Origin: Xylaria sp. FL1777
Taxonomy: Eukaryota; Ascomycota; Sordariomycetes; Xylariales; Xylariaceae
DNA length: 64,000 nt
Direction of reading: 5' to 3'
Assembly (NCBI GenBank): GCA_022578965.1
Contig: MU400604.1
Location: 96,546-160,545 of the forward strand
Shown here: piece after piece, positions 47,143 through 60,860 of the stretch
How the letters are laid out: each line of letters starts with the position of its first letter
Numbering within the stretch: the first letter of the stretch is position 1
Notes under the pieces: model-generated
Told to the model about the DNA's origin: nothing
Database searches by the model: none
The model's input: the letters and a program-made list of their open reading frames with translations, nothing else
Program-made: the position numbers and the translations under genes

Positions 47143-48221
47143 ATTGCTAACAAGGCTATAGCGGTCTATGTTACGTTGATGAGAAAGGTGGTATAACTGG
47201 GTCTATACCGACGCACAGTAGAAAATGAGGAAGCTCGGGGGGGAAGCCTTCGATGGGCTATTCATACGAAGGTACGCATACTGGTTGAGTTCTAGACCAG
47301 CAGCATTCGCAGTTCGCAGCAGGCGTAGCAGCACGCCGACTGCAGAATAACGTAGCTGTAGGCCAGAACCAGCCCAGCAAATGACGATAATCCAATCGGG
47401 ATATAAACAGGCACAGCTAACAGACGGGCGGAAGATGAGAGAAAGGATTTGTAGCTATCCCAAAACAGCTGGCTGTATCGGACCAGTTAGGGGGGCTTTG
47501 TGTCAACGCCGCCGTAGACCCAGCAAAGGGGGCCTAGAAGCGGTCGGGAGAAGGAAAACTTGTTGCTGCTGAGGACCGCCAACTTGTTGGTTTTAGATGA
47601 GCTGCGGCGTGTTGACCGCGAGGAGCAACCGAGGGCGTGCCGGAAAATGACTCGACTCGGTGTGTTGCGCGATCTGGGGGTTCGGGGTTCGCTCAGAGGG
47701 CAGCGACCAAGTGAGGCCCGTCAAGCCGGTCTACCTGTTGGATGGGGAGGCACGGCAATGCGAGACCGATAGGTAGCAGGGAGGCGAGCAGGTAGGCGAG
47801 CAGAGAGGCGAGCAGAGAGGCGGCCAGGTGGTGGGCGACGGAGTTGACCAGGAAGCCTGTTCGATGGAATCAGCCGGTTGTCGGTGTGGTCGCAAAGCGG
47901 ACTGAGATCTTCCTACCTTGTAGCGACGACTGTAGCCGCCAGTTAAAAGAAGCCGTGGAGTGTCGAGCAATTCACGCGGGTGCACAATGCAGTAGCGACA
48001 GAGAAAAGAAAAGACCCGGTCTCAAGAGCGGGAAATTGTCTGCGACGAAGGGTGGTTTGTTGGGTTGGAAGAGTTTGCGTTGTCGCTTGGCGAAGGAGCA
48101 TTGATGTGGCTACCTCTCCTACGGTGCCCAGGTGCAGTTTTTTTATTGCTCTTTAGCTTCTTGGAGCACCTGATGGTCAATGCTGTACCACAGGCTGATG
48201 CAGTGGTACCCAGGTAGGGAG
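47143..48221. other. Upstream region of the Mg transporter gene, with a 12-bp tandem repeat
   Basis: This 1.1-kb stretch lies between the transporter gene and the right border repeat. At about 47,781-47,828 it carries four consecutive units of roughly AGGCGAGCAGRG, the last degenerate. Open frames on both strands (47,381-48,104) are short and unrecognised. Promoter function is presumed. Confidence 0.45.
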
Positions 48222-48925
48222 GTACCGTATTTACCCTAAAAAGACTGAATGGCAACCGTTGCCAAGATTGCTTGGCATGCATGAAGAATTGATCATGTGA
48301 CAACAATCTTGCCGTATTGAAAAAGCACTTGCATAAGCAAATATTATACAAATCTGCTTGCTAGTAATAATATTAATGTTATTTAATCATTTAAAAGTTA
48401 GTATATATAAGCTTTAAACTTTTAAGCTAGCTATTTATTTAAGCACTTTAATAATTAGCTAAAAAAGCTATAAATAGTTAAAAAATGCTATAATAGTTAA
48501 AAAACGTTATTATAGCTTAATTATAGCTAAAATAGCTATAAATAACTAAAATAGCTAGTTTTTTAATTATAGCTAAAATAGCTTATAAATAACTAAACTA
48601 TATAAAAACAGCTAAAATAGCTAAATTTTTTTATTATAGTTAAAATAGCTTAAAAATAGCTAATTTACTTAAATTTGCAATAATATTAATAATACTAATT
48701 AATTTAGCTTATTAATTTAGCTTATTAATTTAATTTAGCTTATTTAAGCTATTAATATAGCTTAATAGCACTATTATTAATATTTTTAGCTAAATAGCTA
48801 AACTTAAAACAAAAAAGTATTAAAAAAACTAATTATATTTTTTTAAAGCTTATATAATAAGTTTAAAAGCATTATTTTTAGCAAAAAAAAATAAAAGTAT
48901 TATTGTTTATAAAAAATTACTAAAT
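48222..48925 (-). repeat. Right border repeat, 704 bp, inverted copy of 14,904-15,607
   Basis: It starts at the island edge with GTACCGTATTTACCCTAAAA and ends at ...ATTACTAAAT. Alignment with the left copy is continuous for its whole length, and both copies have the same length. The first 139 bp have normal composition and keep the presumably ancestral CpA sites that are TpA on the left. The rest is AT-rich with AGCTAAAAT-like repeats. A perfect odd palindrome, TGGCAACCGTTGCCA, lies at 48,249-48,263. Confidence 0.85.
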
Positions 48926-51900
48926 TTTACTTAAATTAAATAAAATAAAATAATATATATAGCTTATTAAAGCTTAGTTTTTTTTTAGTGCTTTTATTAT
49001 TAAAAAAAGCTTTTATAAACTTTTTTTTTAAAAAGCTTTTGTTTACTTTAAAATTAGTAATATTTAAACTATTTTAAAGTAATAAGCTAAGCAAAAAATT
49101 ATTTTTAATAGCTTTTTTTTTTAATTTAGCTTTTATTAGCTTAAATTAAAAGCTATATTATAAAAAGAATTTTGCAAAATATAAAAAAATTAAAAGTTAA
49201 TAATTGCTAATTAATTTAAATAAAAATTAATAGCTATTTTTATAAACTTTTATTTTAATTATAGCTATATTTTTATATTTTTAAATAAATAATTTAAAAA
49301 GTTTTTATAGCGTTATTAAATTAGCTATTATTAAGTTACTTATATATTTACTAAAGTACTAAAAAAAATAATTAGCTATATAAACTAATTTTTATAGTTT
49401 ATTTAAAAGGTTTTATAAAATAATTAATTATAAATAAATATAGCATTAATAAATAATTTTATTAAAAATATTAGTTTTAAAAAGTTTTTTTGCTGGTTAA
49501 TTATTAACTTTAATAAAACTTTAATACTATTTAAGTTTTTAATAAATTATATATATAATTATAAAAGCATTAAGTTAATATAAAAAAAATTAAAAAAAAA
49601 ATAGCTAAAGTAAGCATTAAATAATGCTAATATTAGTTTTTATATTAAATAGGTTATATATAAAAAAGTTAAAGCTTTTAATAATTTTTTATAGCAAAAG
49701 TATAATAATTAGCAAAAAAAACATATTATATTATTAAAGTATTAATATAAAATTTAATAAAACAACATATAATAATAAAAAGTTATTTAAAAAATAAATT
49801 AAAGCTAATTTAGCTATTTATACTTAAAAAAAAAAGTATTTATTAATTATTAATATAATTATTTTTTATAAAACTTTATTAATAAAAAAAGTGCTAAAAA
49901 ATATTAATATAATAACTATAATAATTTTATTAAGTTTTATAGCTTATTTTTAACTACTAAATATAAAATTTAATAGCGCTTTTAAAGTATAAATAAAAAA
50001 AAAGCTAAATTTATATTTTAAAAAGCTAAATAAAGCTAAAAACCTACTAAAAAAGTAAACAATTAGCTAAAAATAAATAATAGCTATTTATATTATTAAT
50101 AATGCATAAAAACAAGCATTTATACTAAAAAATTAAGCTTTAATTACTAAATTATTTAAAAAAACTAATATATTTATTTATTTAAATAGCTATAATAACT
50201 ATAAAATTAGCATAAAAAGCATTAATTAAAAGCAATTATAATTAAATAACTAATATTTCTACTTATTAAAATATATTAATTTAAAGATTTTAAAAGCTAT
50301 TATAAATAATAAAATTAAGTTAATTAATACTTTTAAAGCTTTTAAAATGCTTTAAAATAGCTATAAAAGCTTTAAAAACAAAGTATTAAAAAAAATATAT
50401 AGCTAACATAAGTTAAAAATTAATAGCTTAAAAATAAAAATAATAAAACAGCTAAAAAATAGTAATGCTATTAAATTTATTAGTAATAATAATTTGCTTT
50501 ATGTTATATTATTACTTTTATTAAGCATATAAATTAGTAAAGCTTTTATTTTACTAAAAAATAATAATAAACCTTTAGTTTTTACTTAATTTATATAATA
50601 AAACTAAAAGCTTTACTTATAAATATACTAATTATTTATAATAGTTAAAATATATAAATAGCTTATTAAATAATAATAATAATTCTATAGTTTTTACTTA
50701 AATTATATAGTAAATCTAAAAGCTTTACTTATTAATATACTAATTATTTATTTTTTATAAGCAAATTTCTTTAAAAATAACTTAGCTATTTTTATTAAAA
50801 CTTTTATAAGCTAATTTATATGCAAAAACAATATATAAATGCTTTAATAAACTTAAAAAACATTATTAAGTGCTTTTAAATTTAAAACTAACTTTATTAA
50901 CTAATTAAAAACTAACTAAAACTAGTTTATATATATTTATATTACTTATTTATTTTAATATTTTAGTATATAATATATATATTTTTTTTGTTTATTTTTT
51001 TTACTAACGCTAAATATTTAATAAAGTATAAAATAAAACTTTTAAAGTTTTACTTAAAGTTTTACCTAAAGTTTTACGCAAAGTTACTAATAAAATTACA
51101 AATAAAGTAGTTAATAAAATAGCTAATAAAGTAGCTAATAAAATAGCTAACAAAGTAACTAATAAAGCTATTAATAAAGCATTTATAGCGCTAAAAACTA
51201 GTATATTTAATAAATTTAAAAGTGTTTAATATATATTTAATAAGTTTTAGCTTTTGCATTAAAAAGCTAAACAATATAATAACTTAATTTTAATATAATT
51301 ATTTACTTTATATTTTTATTAATAGCTTGCATTTATAATATATATATAAATTAGCTATATTATTACTACTATTTATATATTAGTACTAAATATAATTTTA
51401 AGAGTTCTTTTATAATAATAAAAGTTATTTAATATAATATATTTAAGTAATTTAAGATTTTAATAGTTATAACATAGTTTATTATTAAGCAAGCTACTTA
51501 ATTAAGCAGGCCACTTTTTATTACTTTAATAGGTTTAATTATTAAAAACTTTATAACTAAAGCAATTATTATTAAAAATTAATTAAATTTTAATTTATTA
51601 CTTGTTTTTATATTTTTATTACAAGTTTTTAAATTATAGCTAGTTTTGCTGCACTGTTTATAACGTTACTAGCGTAATATACTTGCTTTATTACTATTAC
51701 GATTTTTTAACGTTTATAACTATATTAAGTTTTATGTATTCTTTTAAGTAATTAAATTAGTTGTATTTTTTATAATAAAACTATTTTTATTTTATAAGCG
51801 CCTTTTTTTATCTTTTTAGCGCTTACTAAGTGCTTTATTTGCTTTATAAAGCTTTTAGTTTTTATTGCTTATAAAAGTTAATTAATGCGCTAATATTTAA

Positions 51901-52256
51901 TTTAACTTTGTAAGCTAATTAATAATAGTTAAAATTAGCCTTAAAAAGCTTCCTTAGTAACTAAAAATTTAACTTTTAATAAAAGTTAACTATATGCTTG
52001 CTTTTTTAGCAGTTTTTAGCGTATAAAAAACCTAAGGTTTAAATAAGTTAACAGTATTAAAAATTAGCATTAGTAATTATAACTGCACATTTAGCTTTAA
52101 AATTACTGCTTATAAATCGTAAAGCATTAATTTTAACCTTTAAAAACTTCTTAAAATATTTAATTTTATAAAAGTAATAAAATAAGCTTCTTTAAACGCT
52201 ATAAAAAACTTAAGCTTAATAATGTAATTAATATATAACTTAACAAATTTGTTAAT
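48926..52256. repeat. 3.3-kb AT-rich segment present only on the right side
   Basis: On the left, the border repeat and the X LTR are only three bases apart. Here 3,331 bp separate them. The segment is RIP-like (very low G+C, no long frame). It contains a duplicated stretch of about 110 bp (50,570-50,760), three 12-bp units around AAAGTTTTACYT (51,041-51,080) and about seven 12-bp units around AATAAARTAGCT (51,086-51,180). It could be a separate degraded transposon, or the remainder of the border element that was lost on the left. Termini and target duplication are not clear. Confidence 0.6.
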
Positions 52257-52750
52257 TGTTATAAAATTAGCACAAGGGTGGCCTTTAAAGCGGCTTAATG
52301 CCTTTATATATACTATGCACTTTTTTTTTTGCTAGCTAGAGCTAAAGTTACGTAATAACTTACTTAGCTTACTAAGCTTACAGTAATTTAAAGCTTACTA
52401 AGTTTACAGTAATCTAAAGCTTACTAAGCTTATAGTAATTTAATGCTTACTAAACTTGCAATAATCTAAAAAAAATTATTACTTTTTTTATTTTTTCTTT
52501 GTTTATATAATTATATATTTTTTATATTTAGTTATTTACTTAGTTCTAGTTCTTTAGCTATTAATTTCTTATAACTGCTAAGCATTAATATATTTATTAT
52601 TTTTAATCCTTTAAAACTTTTATTAATGCATAATAATAAAAGTACTTTAAAAACCTCCTTAATAAACTACTGTTAAAAATCCTATTATTACTTATAAATT
52701 AAAACCTTAAAAGTAAGCCTGTTATATTAATATATAACAAGTCTGTTATA
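52257..52750 (+). repeat. LTR of the right-hand X copy, subfamily b
   Basis: This is a 494-bp inverted counterpart of 14,406-14,900. It starts TGTTATAAAATTAGC and ends with a RIP-altered terminus ...GTCTGTTATA. It has the same 26-bp tandem units (52,371-52,448) that mark subfamily b and not the 38-bp units of subfamily a. Confidence 0.72.
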
Positions 52751-54427
52751 CTTTAATAGCTTTTTAATTAATAGAACTTAATATATAAAAACAAATATTA
52801 ATATAAAAAGTTAAGTAATAAACAATTTATAAAACAAACTTTTAAAAGTATACTAAAAAAATATTTAAAAAACAAAAATGCTAAACAGCATTATATAAGT
52901 AAACTTTACTTAATAACTAATAAAACTAAATTTAAGTTATGCTACTAAAAATAAAAAGTTAAAAATTAAGTTTAAAAATTTTAAAAACTTTTAAAACTAA
53001 TAATATACTAAAATAATAAACCTTAGCATTTTTATTAGCTATTTTTATTAAAAAAAAAGCAGTAGCAAAAAAAAAAAAGTTAAGCAATAGTAATAAAAAA
53101 GAATTAATGCTAATACTAGTACTATAAAACAAACTAGTTGCTTTAACTTAAAAAACAGCTTAAATACTAAGTGTTATAACCTTTAAACTAGTATAAATAT
53201 TAGCTATAGTAATTAAAGCAGCAATAATAACTATTATTATAACAATAAATCAAAGTTTTAAATAAATAATTATATTATAATTAATGCTAATATTACTACT
53301 AATAAAACTAATGCTTATTTTTATTATTATTATACTTAAAGTAATAACTTAAAATAAAAAACTTAACTTTTTACTATTATTACTACTTTTATTATTAAAA
53401 TTATTTATAATATTAAAAATGCTAAATATTAAAAGTTTTAAACTTACTGCTTTAAAGCTTTATAATAAATCTATAAATATAAAAGCTTTTTTAATTTATG
53501 CTAAACTTTATTTAAAATAGCACTTTATTACTATTACAAAAAAAAATCAGAAAATAATAATTATTTTATAATTTTTATTAAAAAAAGTACTAAAATAGTT
53601 TTAATTTATTTTAAAGAATTTTTTAAAAGCTAACAAGTTAACTAACCTTAAGCTAAAAATAAAAAAAATTTTTAAAAACTACATTAAGTTTAAAAATTAA
53701 ATAAAAGCATTATTTAAAAATATTTAAAAAGCAAAACATATAAAAAAAGCATTTTACTGCTTAAAACAAATAAAAGCAACAGTAAATTATGCTATAAAAT
53801 TTAAACAATTAATAGCAATTTTAAAATTACTTAAGTTTATATTGTTTTATTTATTTTATAATAAACTTAAAACCTAAGTTTAAAACAAATTATATAAAAT
53901 AAATAAACTAACAAAAATTAATACGTATATTAATATAGTTATTATAATTAATCGATAATTATTTAATTAGTACTTTAAAACTAAAAAAACTAAAAAAAAC
54001 AAAAAAAAAAATACTTAAAAAAGTATTAAACAAAGGTTTAAACAAATTAATAAAGTTTAAAAATAATAACCTTAAAATATGTTTAAGGTTAAATGTTATA
54101 ACTATAAAAAAAAAAAACACTTTTAAAAATAATGCTAATTTAAAAAAAAAAACAAAAAGAAAAGCTATAAAAAAAGAAAGATTTTTTAACTTAAAAAAAA
54201 AGTATAAGTTATAAAAGTCTAAAACAACAAAAAATAATAAAGCAATTTAAAAAATATATTTTTAAAGCAAAAATATAAAGTTGCTATTTTAAGTTAAAAT
54301 AAAAGTGCTATATTAAATAAATTTAAATATTTTATTTATATAAGTTAAAATAAACAAGCATGCAAATATTATTTAAAAGCTTTGCAATTATTAAAACAAA
54401 TTGCAAAAAAATATATTTGCTATATAA

Positions 54428-54620
54428 TGTTATAGAAGGTATAAAGCATCAAAGGTTAAGTATAATAGTTAATATATCTCTAGTTTTATAGTAAGTATTT
54501 AATAAAACTAAAGCTTAAAAAAGAAAAGAAACTTTTATAAAATAGGTATAAAAAGAATATTTTATATATATATATAACTTGTAATATGTGCTAAAGTACT
54601 TAAGTAGCTTAGTTATAACA
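54428..54620 (-). repeat. Left LTR of element Y
   Basis: A 193-bp direct repeat of 62,095-62,287 with intact TG...CA ends. Confidence 0.82.
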
Positions 54621-57600
54621 ACTATTCCTCTCTTTTTAATTAGGTTATCTTTAACCTATATATAAGTAAAATTAATTAAAGTAATTAATCTTAAGTATAA
54701 GTAATAAAGTAAAGTAGTATAAAATAATTAAGCATAAATATAATATATTAAATAAAATGCTTATATAGTATAGTAATTAAGGTACTTATGTATTTATGTT
54801 TATATTTATATGTTAAGTTACGTTTGTTTTGTGCTATATTTATAGCAGGTTTTATGCTTATATTTTTGTTGTTATATGTTTTTTTTTTTTTTTTTTTTTT
54901 CTTTTTTTTCTTTTTAGCTGCTATTAAACAATTAGTTTTAGCTATATATTTTACTACTGCTATTTTTATACTTATTTTATATCTTTTTTGCTTTTTTTTT
55001 AATTATTATTTGCATTATGATTATGCTGCTTAAACTTGCAGTAGTTAAAAGTAGTGCATATAAACGCAATTATAATTAAAACTATAGTTATAAACGTAAA
55101 CGCGAAAAATTATTGCAACTTGCTTTACGCCTAAATTTATTTAGAAATAAGTTTAATTTTATTATAAAATAAAACTTTAACGAACTTTTTTGCTAAAAGT
55201 TTAATAATTTTAATAATAAAAATAAAAGTTTTAGCAGTTTGCTTTTTTTTCGAAACAGCTTTAATTTTAATAAAAATATAAATACTATTAGGCTTTCTAT
55301 AAGTTAAAAAAAAAAAAATAAAAATAAAGATAAAAATAATCTAAACTTTATAAATTTAAATAAAAATTTAAATACTGTTCTACATAATTTTAATATAAAC
55401 AACGCAAAAAATAAGTTCGATTTTAATGCAAATATTAAAGTTTTTATGCTAGCTAAACGTTAGCTTGTTTTTATAATAACTTTTATTTATAAACTTTGCA
55501 AGCAAACTATTAAAGCTAAAAATAAAAAGTATAAAACTATTAAGAAAGCAATAGTTCTAAGTAGTTTATTAATATATTAGCCCTGTTTTAAGCGTTTTAA
55601 GAAAGCATTTTAGCTAAAAAATGGCTTGCTTTTAAATATAGTTTGCAAATTTAAAAACCTAGAAATAATAGCTTATATAAGCTATATAAACAGCTATACT
55701 TTATGTAAGCCTATAAGTTAATTTATATTTATTTTGGATTAGTTTTATTAATAAGTTAACTGCTTGCTATATTACATTTTAATATAATATACATTTAAAA
55801 GTTATTAAACTAGTTTGTTTATTTTTTTGTTCTTTAAAAAAACAACTATAAAAAAGTTGTTATAAATAAAAATCGCGCTATTATTTAGAAAACTTCGGAC
55901 AATTATTATATTAACTTTGTAACTATATAGTTTTGCTTTCTAAAGGCATTTCTACGTCTTTTATTAACTTATAAAGCTTAGTTTTAATTAATTAGCAAGG
56001 TTAGCAATATAAAGGTAAGTTGTTTTGTTTTTATTTTGTATAAAGTTTAGCTAATAATTAGCAATGCAAAAATATCGTACTAAATATAAGCACTTAGTAA
56101 TAAAGCGCAAATTTTTAGCTTGTTAAACTATTAAGCCTTTTTATATAAGCGCTATAAATAGCTTTATTTAAACTAATTTTATAAGATTTCTTAACGAAAT
56201 TAAAACTATTTTTAATGCTAGCAATATGCTTATTTAATTGCACTTAAAGTGCAAATTATAAACTATAAATATATAGCTTAAAGAGCTACCTTTATTTTTT
56301 TCAAGAAAAATATACATAAAGCTATATTAATTATTGCTAATAAACATAAATAAAAGTATTTAGTTAACTTTTTTTAACATAAAGATGTTTTAAAGTTTAA
56401 TAATTAGTGTTTTAAGGCCTTTTTGTAAAAATATTATAACTTGTTTATAACGTTTTTACGTATAGCTTATTAGTAAAGCGCAAATATTTTAAAACTTAAA
56501 ACAATAAGTATAATTCCTATTACGTAATTAAAAACAAAAAAATAACTAATTAGTATATATAACGTATTTAAGCTTTAGTTTATAGCTAAATTAATAATAA
56601 ATTAGTACTATTTTGTTAGCTTAATAGCTTTGCTTTTCTTTTATAACTTAAGCGCTTTTTAAAGTTTTTAATTGCTTTAAAAGCTATAATATTAATAATA
56701 AATACTTATTAATTATACTTAGTTAGTTAGCTTTTTTACTTAATAAAATAATATTCTTTTTTATTATAAGTTATTTTATTTACTATATTTTTAACCTTTT
56801 ATTCCTTTGATTTATTTTTAAGGTTTAGCATAAGCAAACTATACTTATGTTTAGCTTTTTAAAGCTTAAGCAGCTAAATTAAAAAAACAGGATAAAAACA
56901 GCTATATTGTTTTAAAAAACTAATATAATATGCCTGTAAACTAACTATAAAAAGAATTTAAAAAGGTTTAATAAATTTAAGCGCTAACTTTTTATTTTTA
57001 AACTTAATATTTTTTATTAATAGTGCTATTAAGTTCCTAGTTTTAAAAGTTATAAATTTATGCTTATTATTATAATGTTTTATATATTTATTAGTTATAA
57101 TTTGCTATTGCTTTATTATTTTGTTTTTAATAGTTTATAATTTATTAAAACGTTTTTGTATAGCTAGAATCCTTTTTAATGTAAAGTTATTTTTAACAAA
57201 CAAATGAAATTTTAACATATAACTATATAAAGCTTTAAAAAGTAATTGTTTAGTTATAAAATTAATAGCAGAATTTATAGCAAAAAAAGCTTAAAGTAAA
57301 AATTAAAGCTAATTAGTTTGTTTATTATTTATAAAGCACTTAAAATAGCTTTTAATTATTTAGTTTATTTGTTTTGTTTGTTTATTAGTTTTAAAATAAA
57401 ATATTACTAAAAGCCTTTGTTTAACTTTTAAGTAATAACATAAATTAAACCAAAATTAGCTAATAAAAACAGAGCTTTTATTAAAAACAATGCTTTTTAA
57501 GCTATTATAAATACATTTAATTTTATAATAAAATAAAACTGCTAGCTTAACTAAAGTTATAGTAGTATTAACTAAAAATAAGTATATAAGCTTAATAAAT

Positions 57601-60589
57601 CTGTTTATAATAATAAAAATAACATTAACTGGTTTTTTTTTATAAAAGGTTTTTAGCAAACCTGTAATAAAGTTTATAAATAACTTTTATATAAGTTTAC
57701 TAAGTATTAGTAAAGCGTTAAGTTTACTGTATTTTTAGTAGTGTTTTGCTTTAGTTCTAAGGTAAATTGTATAGCTTTGCATATATTTCTTAATATTTAG
57801 TTTTATATTGCTTTAGTAGAACTTTTGTTATAATAGTTTTAAAGTGTAGCTTTAGCTAAAATATTTAGCTAAAGGATTATTATAATATAGCTTAATAAGT
57901 TAAAAATGTATAGCTTTTTTAAAAAGAATATAAATTTTGTTTTTATAGCAAACTAAAGATCTTTTTATTAATTATTAAAGATTTATAAGCTTTTTTGCCT
58001 TTAATCGTTTTATAATTGCATAGCATTTAGGGTTTTTTTTTTAAACCTTTTAAATAAAGTTTTTTAGCTTTTTAGAAGTTTTTAAATCTTTTAATTTTTT
58101 TAAGCCTGCAGTTATTTACGTACGTAAACACATAACTGCTTAAATAAAAAGGGCTTTTTTAGCAAGTATAGCTTTAAGGTATAAAGCTTTAGCTTAAGCA
58201 CTAAAATACAAATTAAAAACTTTAATTTGCTATATTACTGCAACTTTTCTTTTTAACATTAAAAAAATGTTAATATTATTAAGCAAAATAGCTATATAAT
58301 TAAAACAACACAAAAAAAAATTAGCTCTGTTTTTTTTGCTTGCTTAGTATTTAATAATAAAGTTAAAAAAAGCTAATAATAAACATTAATAAGCTTGCTT
58401 TTTATTAAGCTTTAGCATTTTTATAAACGTTTAAAAGTTAGCATAGTTAATTAATATTTTAACTAATAAATTGCTTTTTTATAAATAATGCTACTAGTGC
58501 TTAAAGCAATTTATTATTGCAAGCATTTTTTGGTTAAGCGTACTATACTGCATTTTTTTTTTGGATAGCTTTTAAGAATAAAACATAATTAGTTTAAAAA
58601 TGCCTTAATTATTTTGCTAGAATAAATTTTCTGCAAAAGCTACTTTAAAAAAATTGGTTTTTAGCAATATTTGTTTTTTGGAGTTAAAATGTATAAAAAA
58701 AATAGCTTACTTAAATATATCCTAAAGGTTTTTAAAAGCCTTTTTTTTAAAACTATTTAAAAAAATTTAACCTTTTTTTGTTTTTGTTATGTTTTTTTTT
58801 AAATATTTAAACAAAAGCGCAGCAATATAAAAATACTTATTTATAAAATAGCAATAAAAGTTGCAAAACTTTAAAAATTATTATAGCGCTTAATAAATAT
58901 TTAATATAAGCTATTATTAAATAGTGTTTATATATAAAAAGTTTATTTTGATTTTTTAGCTAAAAATAATATAACCTAGAAATTTGATCTTTTTTTAATA
59001 AAATTAGCACTTAAATAGTTTAACGTATAGTTTTGCTTTTTATAGCTTTTTAATAATGTTTTAAACATGTTTTATATAAGAATTTTTATTTAGGAAAAAA
59101 ATAAGCATATTATTAAAATATGCAATGCAAAATATATTTATTATATTGTTAAATGCTTTTTATATATAACTTTAAAAAGTAACAAAGGCATTTAATAAAT
59201 TTATAGGCATAATTAGAAATTTATAGTAGCTATAGCATATATAAAACGCTATTTTTTATTTATTTTCTTTTTAAATACATAAGCAATAATAAGCGTTCTT
59301 AAAGTTAATTTTGCTAAAGATTTTAACTCTTAAGATTTTATTAAGTAGCTTTAAAATAAATAGTAAAATATATTAATTTTTGCATATAACTTAATTAAGT
59401 TTTTTATAGTTTATATATAAGCATAAGCTTTTATTTTTTTTAAGTATAAAAAAAATTAAAGCACTAGTAAAACTAGTAAACTTTTTAATTTTTTTTGCTT
59501 TTAGCATTTTATTAAGCTATTTTTATAGTTTTTTTAGCTTATTTTAAGCTAATAAATATATAAAAAAATAAAGTATAACTATGTTTTTTTTTAGCTTAAT
59601 AGCAAAGTTTTTTTGCTTTAATAGTAGCAATATATTTGCTTTGCTAATATTAAAAAACTTAAATAAATTATAAAACTTTTCTAAAATTGCTATAAAATTA
59701 AAATAACTAAAGCTTTTTTTTAATTTTTTAAGCTATATAAATTTAAATAGTTAAATAATAGCATAGCAGCAAGCCTAGTTTTAGTAAGCTTTTATAAACT
59801 TAATTAAGCTAAGTATTTTTACTTAAAAACAGCGTAATTTAAAAAACTATTAATTAATGCTTAAATTTAATATAATTTTTTTATTTTTTAAGGTAGTTTA
59901 AAATAATAAAAAAAAGCTGCCTTTAAAGCAATAATTACGGTTAATAGCTATATATGCACGCTTAATTTTGCAAGTAATATTACAATTATTAGTTAATTTG
60001 CAAACAATTTAATAAGCTTTATAAATAAAAAATTTACTTTTAGTAGCATGCTATAATGCAGATATATAAAAAAATGTTTGCTATAATTTATAATAAAAAG
60101 CAAAAGTAAAACTAATATAGTTATATTTAGCGCATAAATTAAAATTAATATAGGTTTTAATAAGTAGTTTTATAAAGCTAATAAAATAAATAATGCAAAA
60201 GATATAAAAATAGCATAAAATAAGTATATAAAGTAGTAATTTTAGCTTAAAACTTATAGCTAATATAATTAGTGCTAAGCTTACTACTTGTTTTTTAAGT
60301 TGTAGTACTATAGCTTTTATAAAAAAAGTATATAAAACTTTAATTGCTGTTTTTAATTTTTTTTATTTATGTTCTGGTTTTTATTTATTTAGATTTTTTA
60401 AATAGTTTGTTTTTAAGTAGTATTACTATTATAGCTAGTATAGCTACTAGATTTATTATTTCTATTATTGCTATTATTATTATTACTTTTAAGCTAAAAA
60501 TAATTAAAAGCAATATAGCTAAATTATTTATAGCTATAGCAAATAAAGTTTTTATAAAGGTTTAAATTTAAACTACTTTTATTGTTGTT

Positions 60590-60860
60590 TTAAGGTTAAT
60601 TTAAAGAAGTTTTAAAAATATAACAGTTTTTTAAAATATAAGTATTATTATTATTACTTTAGTTATCTATATATTTTTAGTTCTAGTACTAGCTATAACT
60701 TTTATTATTGTTGCTTTTATAGTATTAGTTTTAGCTTTTATAGCTATTATTGCTTTTATAAAATCTTTAATTATTATTATTATAGCTATTATTATAATTA
60801 TTACTTTTGCAAAAATAGTTTTAACTGTTAAAATTAGTATTATTGTTTTTATAGCTAATG
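60590..60860 (+). repeat. Low-complexity ATT/GCT-rich tract inside element Y
   Basis: The stretch is made of irregular repeats of TTATAGCTATTATTGC-like units with triplet periodicity. It may be the RIP-altered remnant of a repetitive coding region, or simple sequence. No protein is readable. Confidence 0.35.

Noticed and set aside
15608..48221. Island as a giant cargo transposon (Starship-like)
   Set aside because: There is no tyrosine-recombinase captain gene at either end, the content is core housekeeping genes, and the flanking repeats are AT-rich RIP relics. Inverted flanking by an ordinary repeat is simpler.
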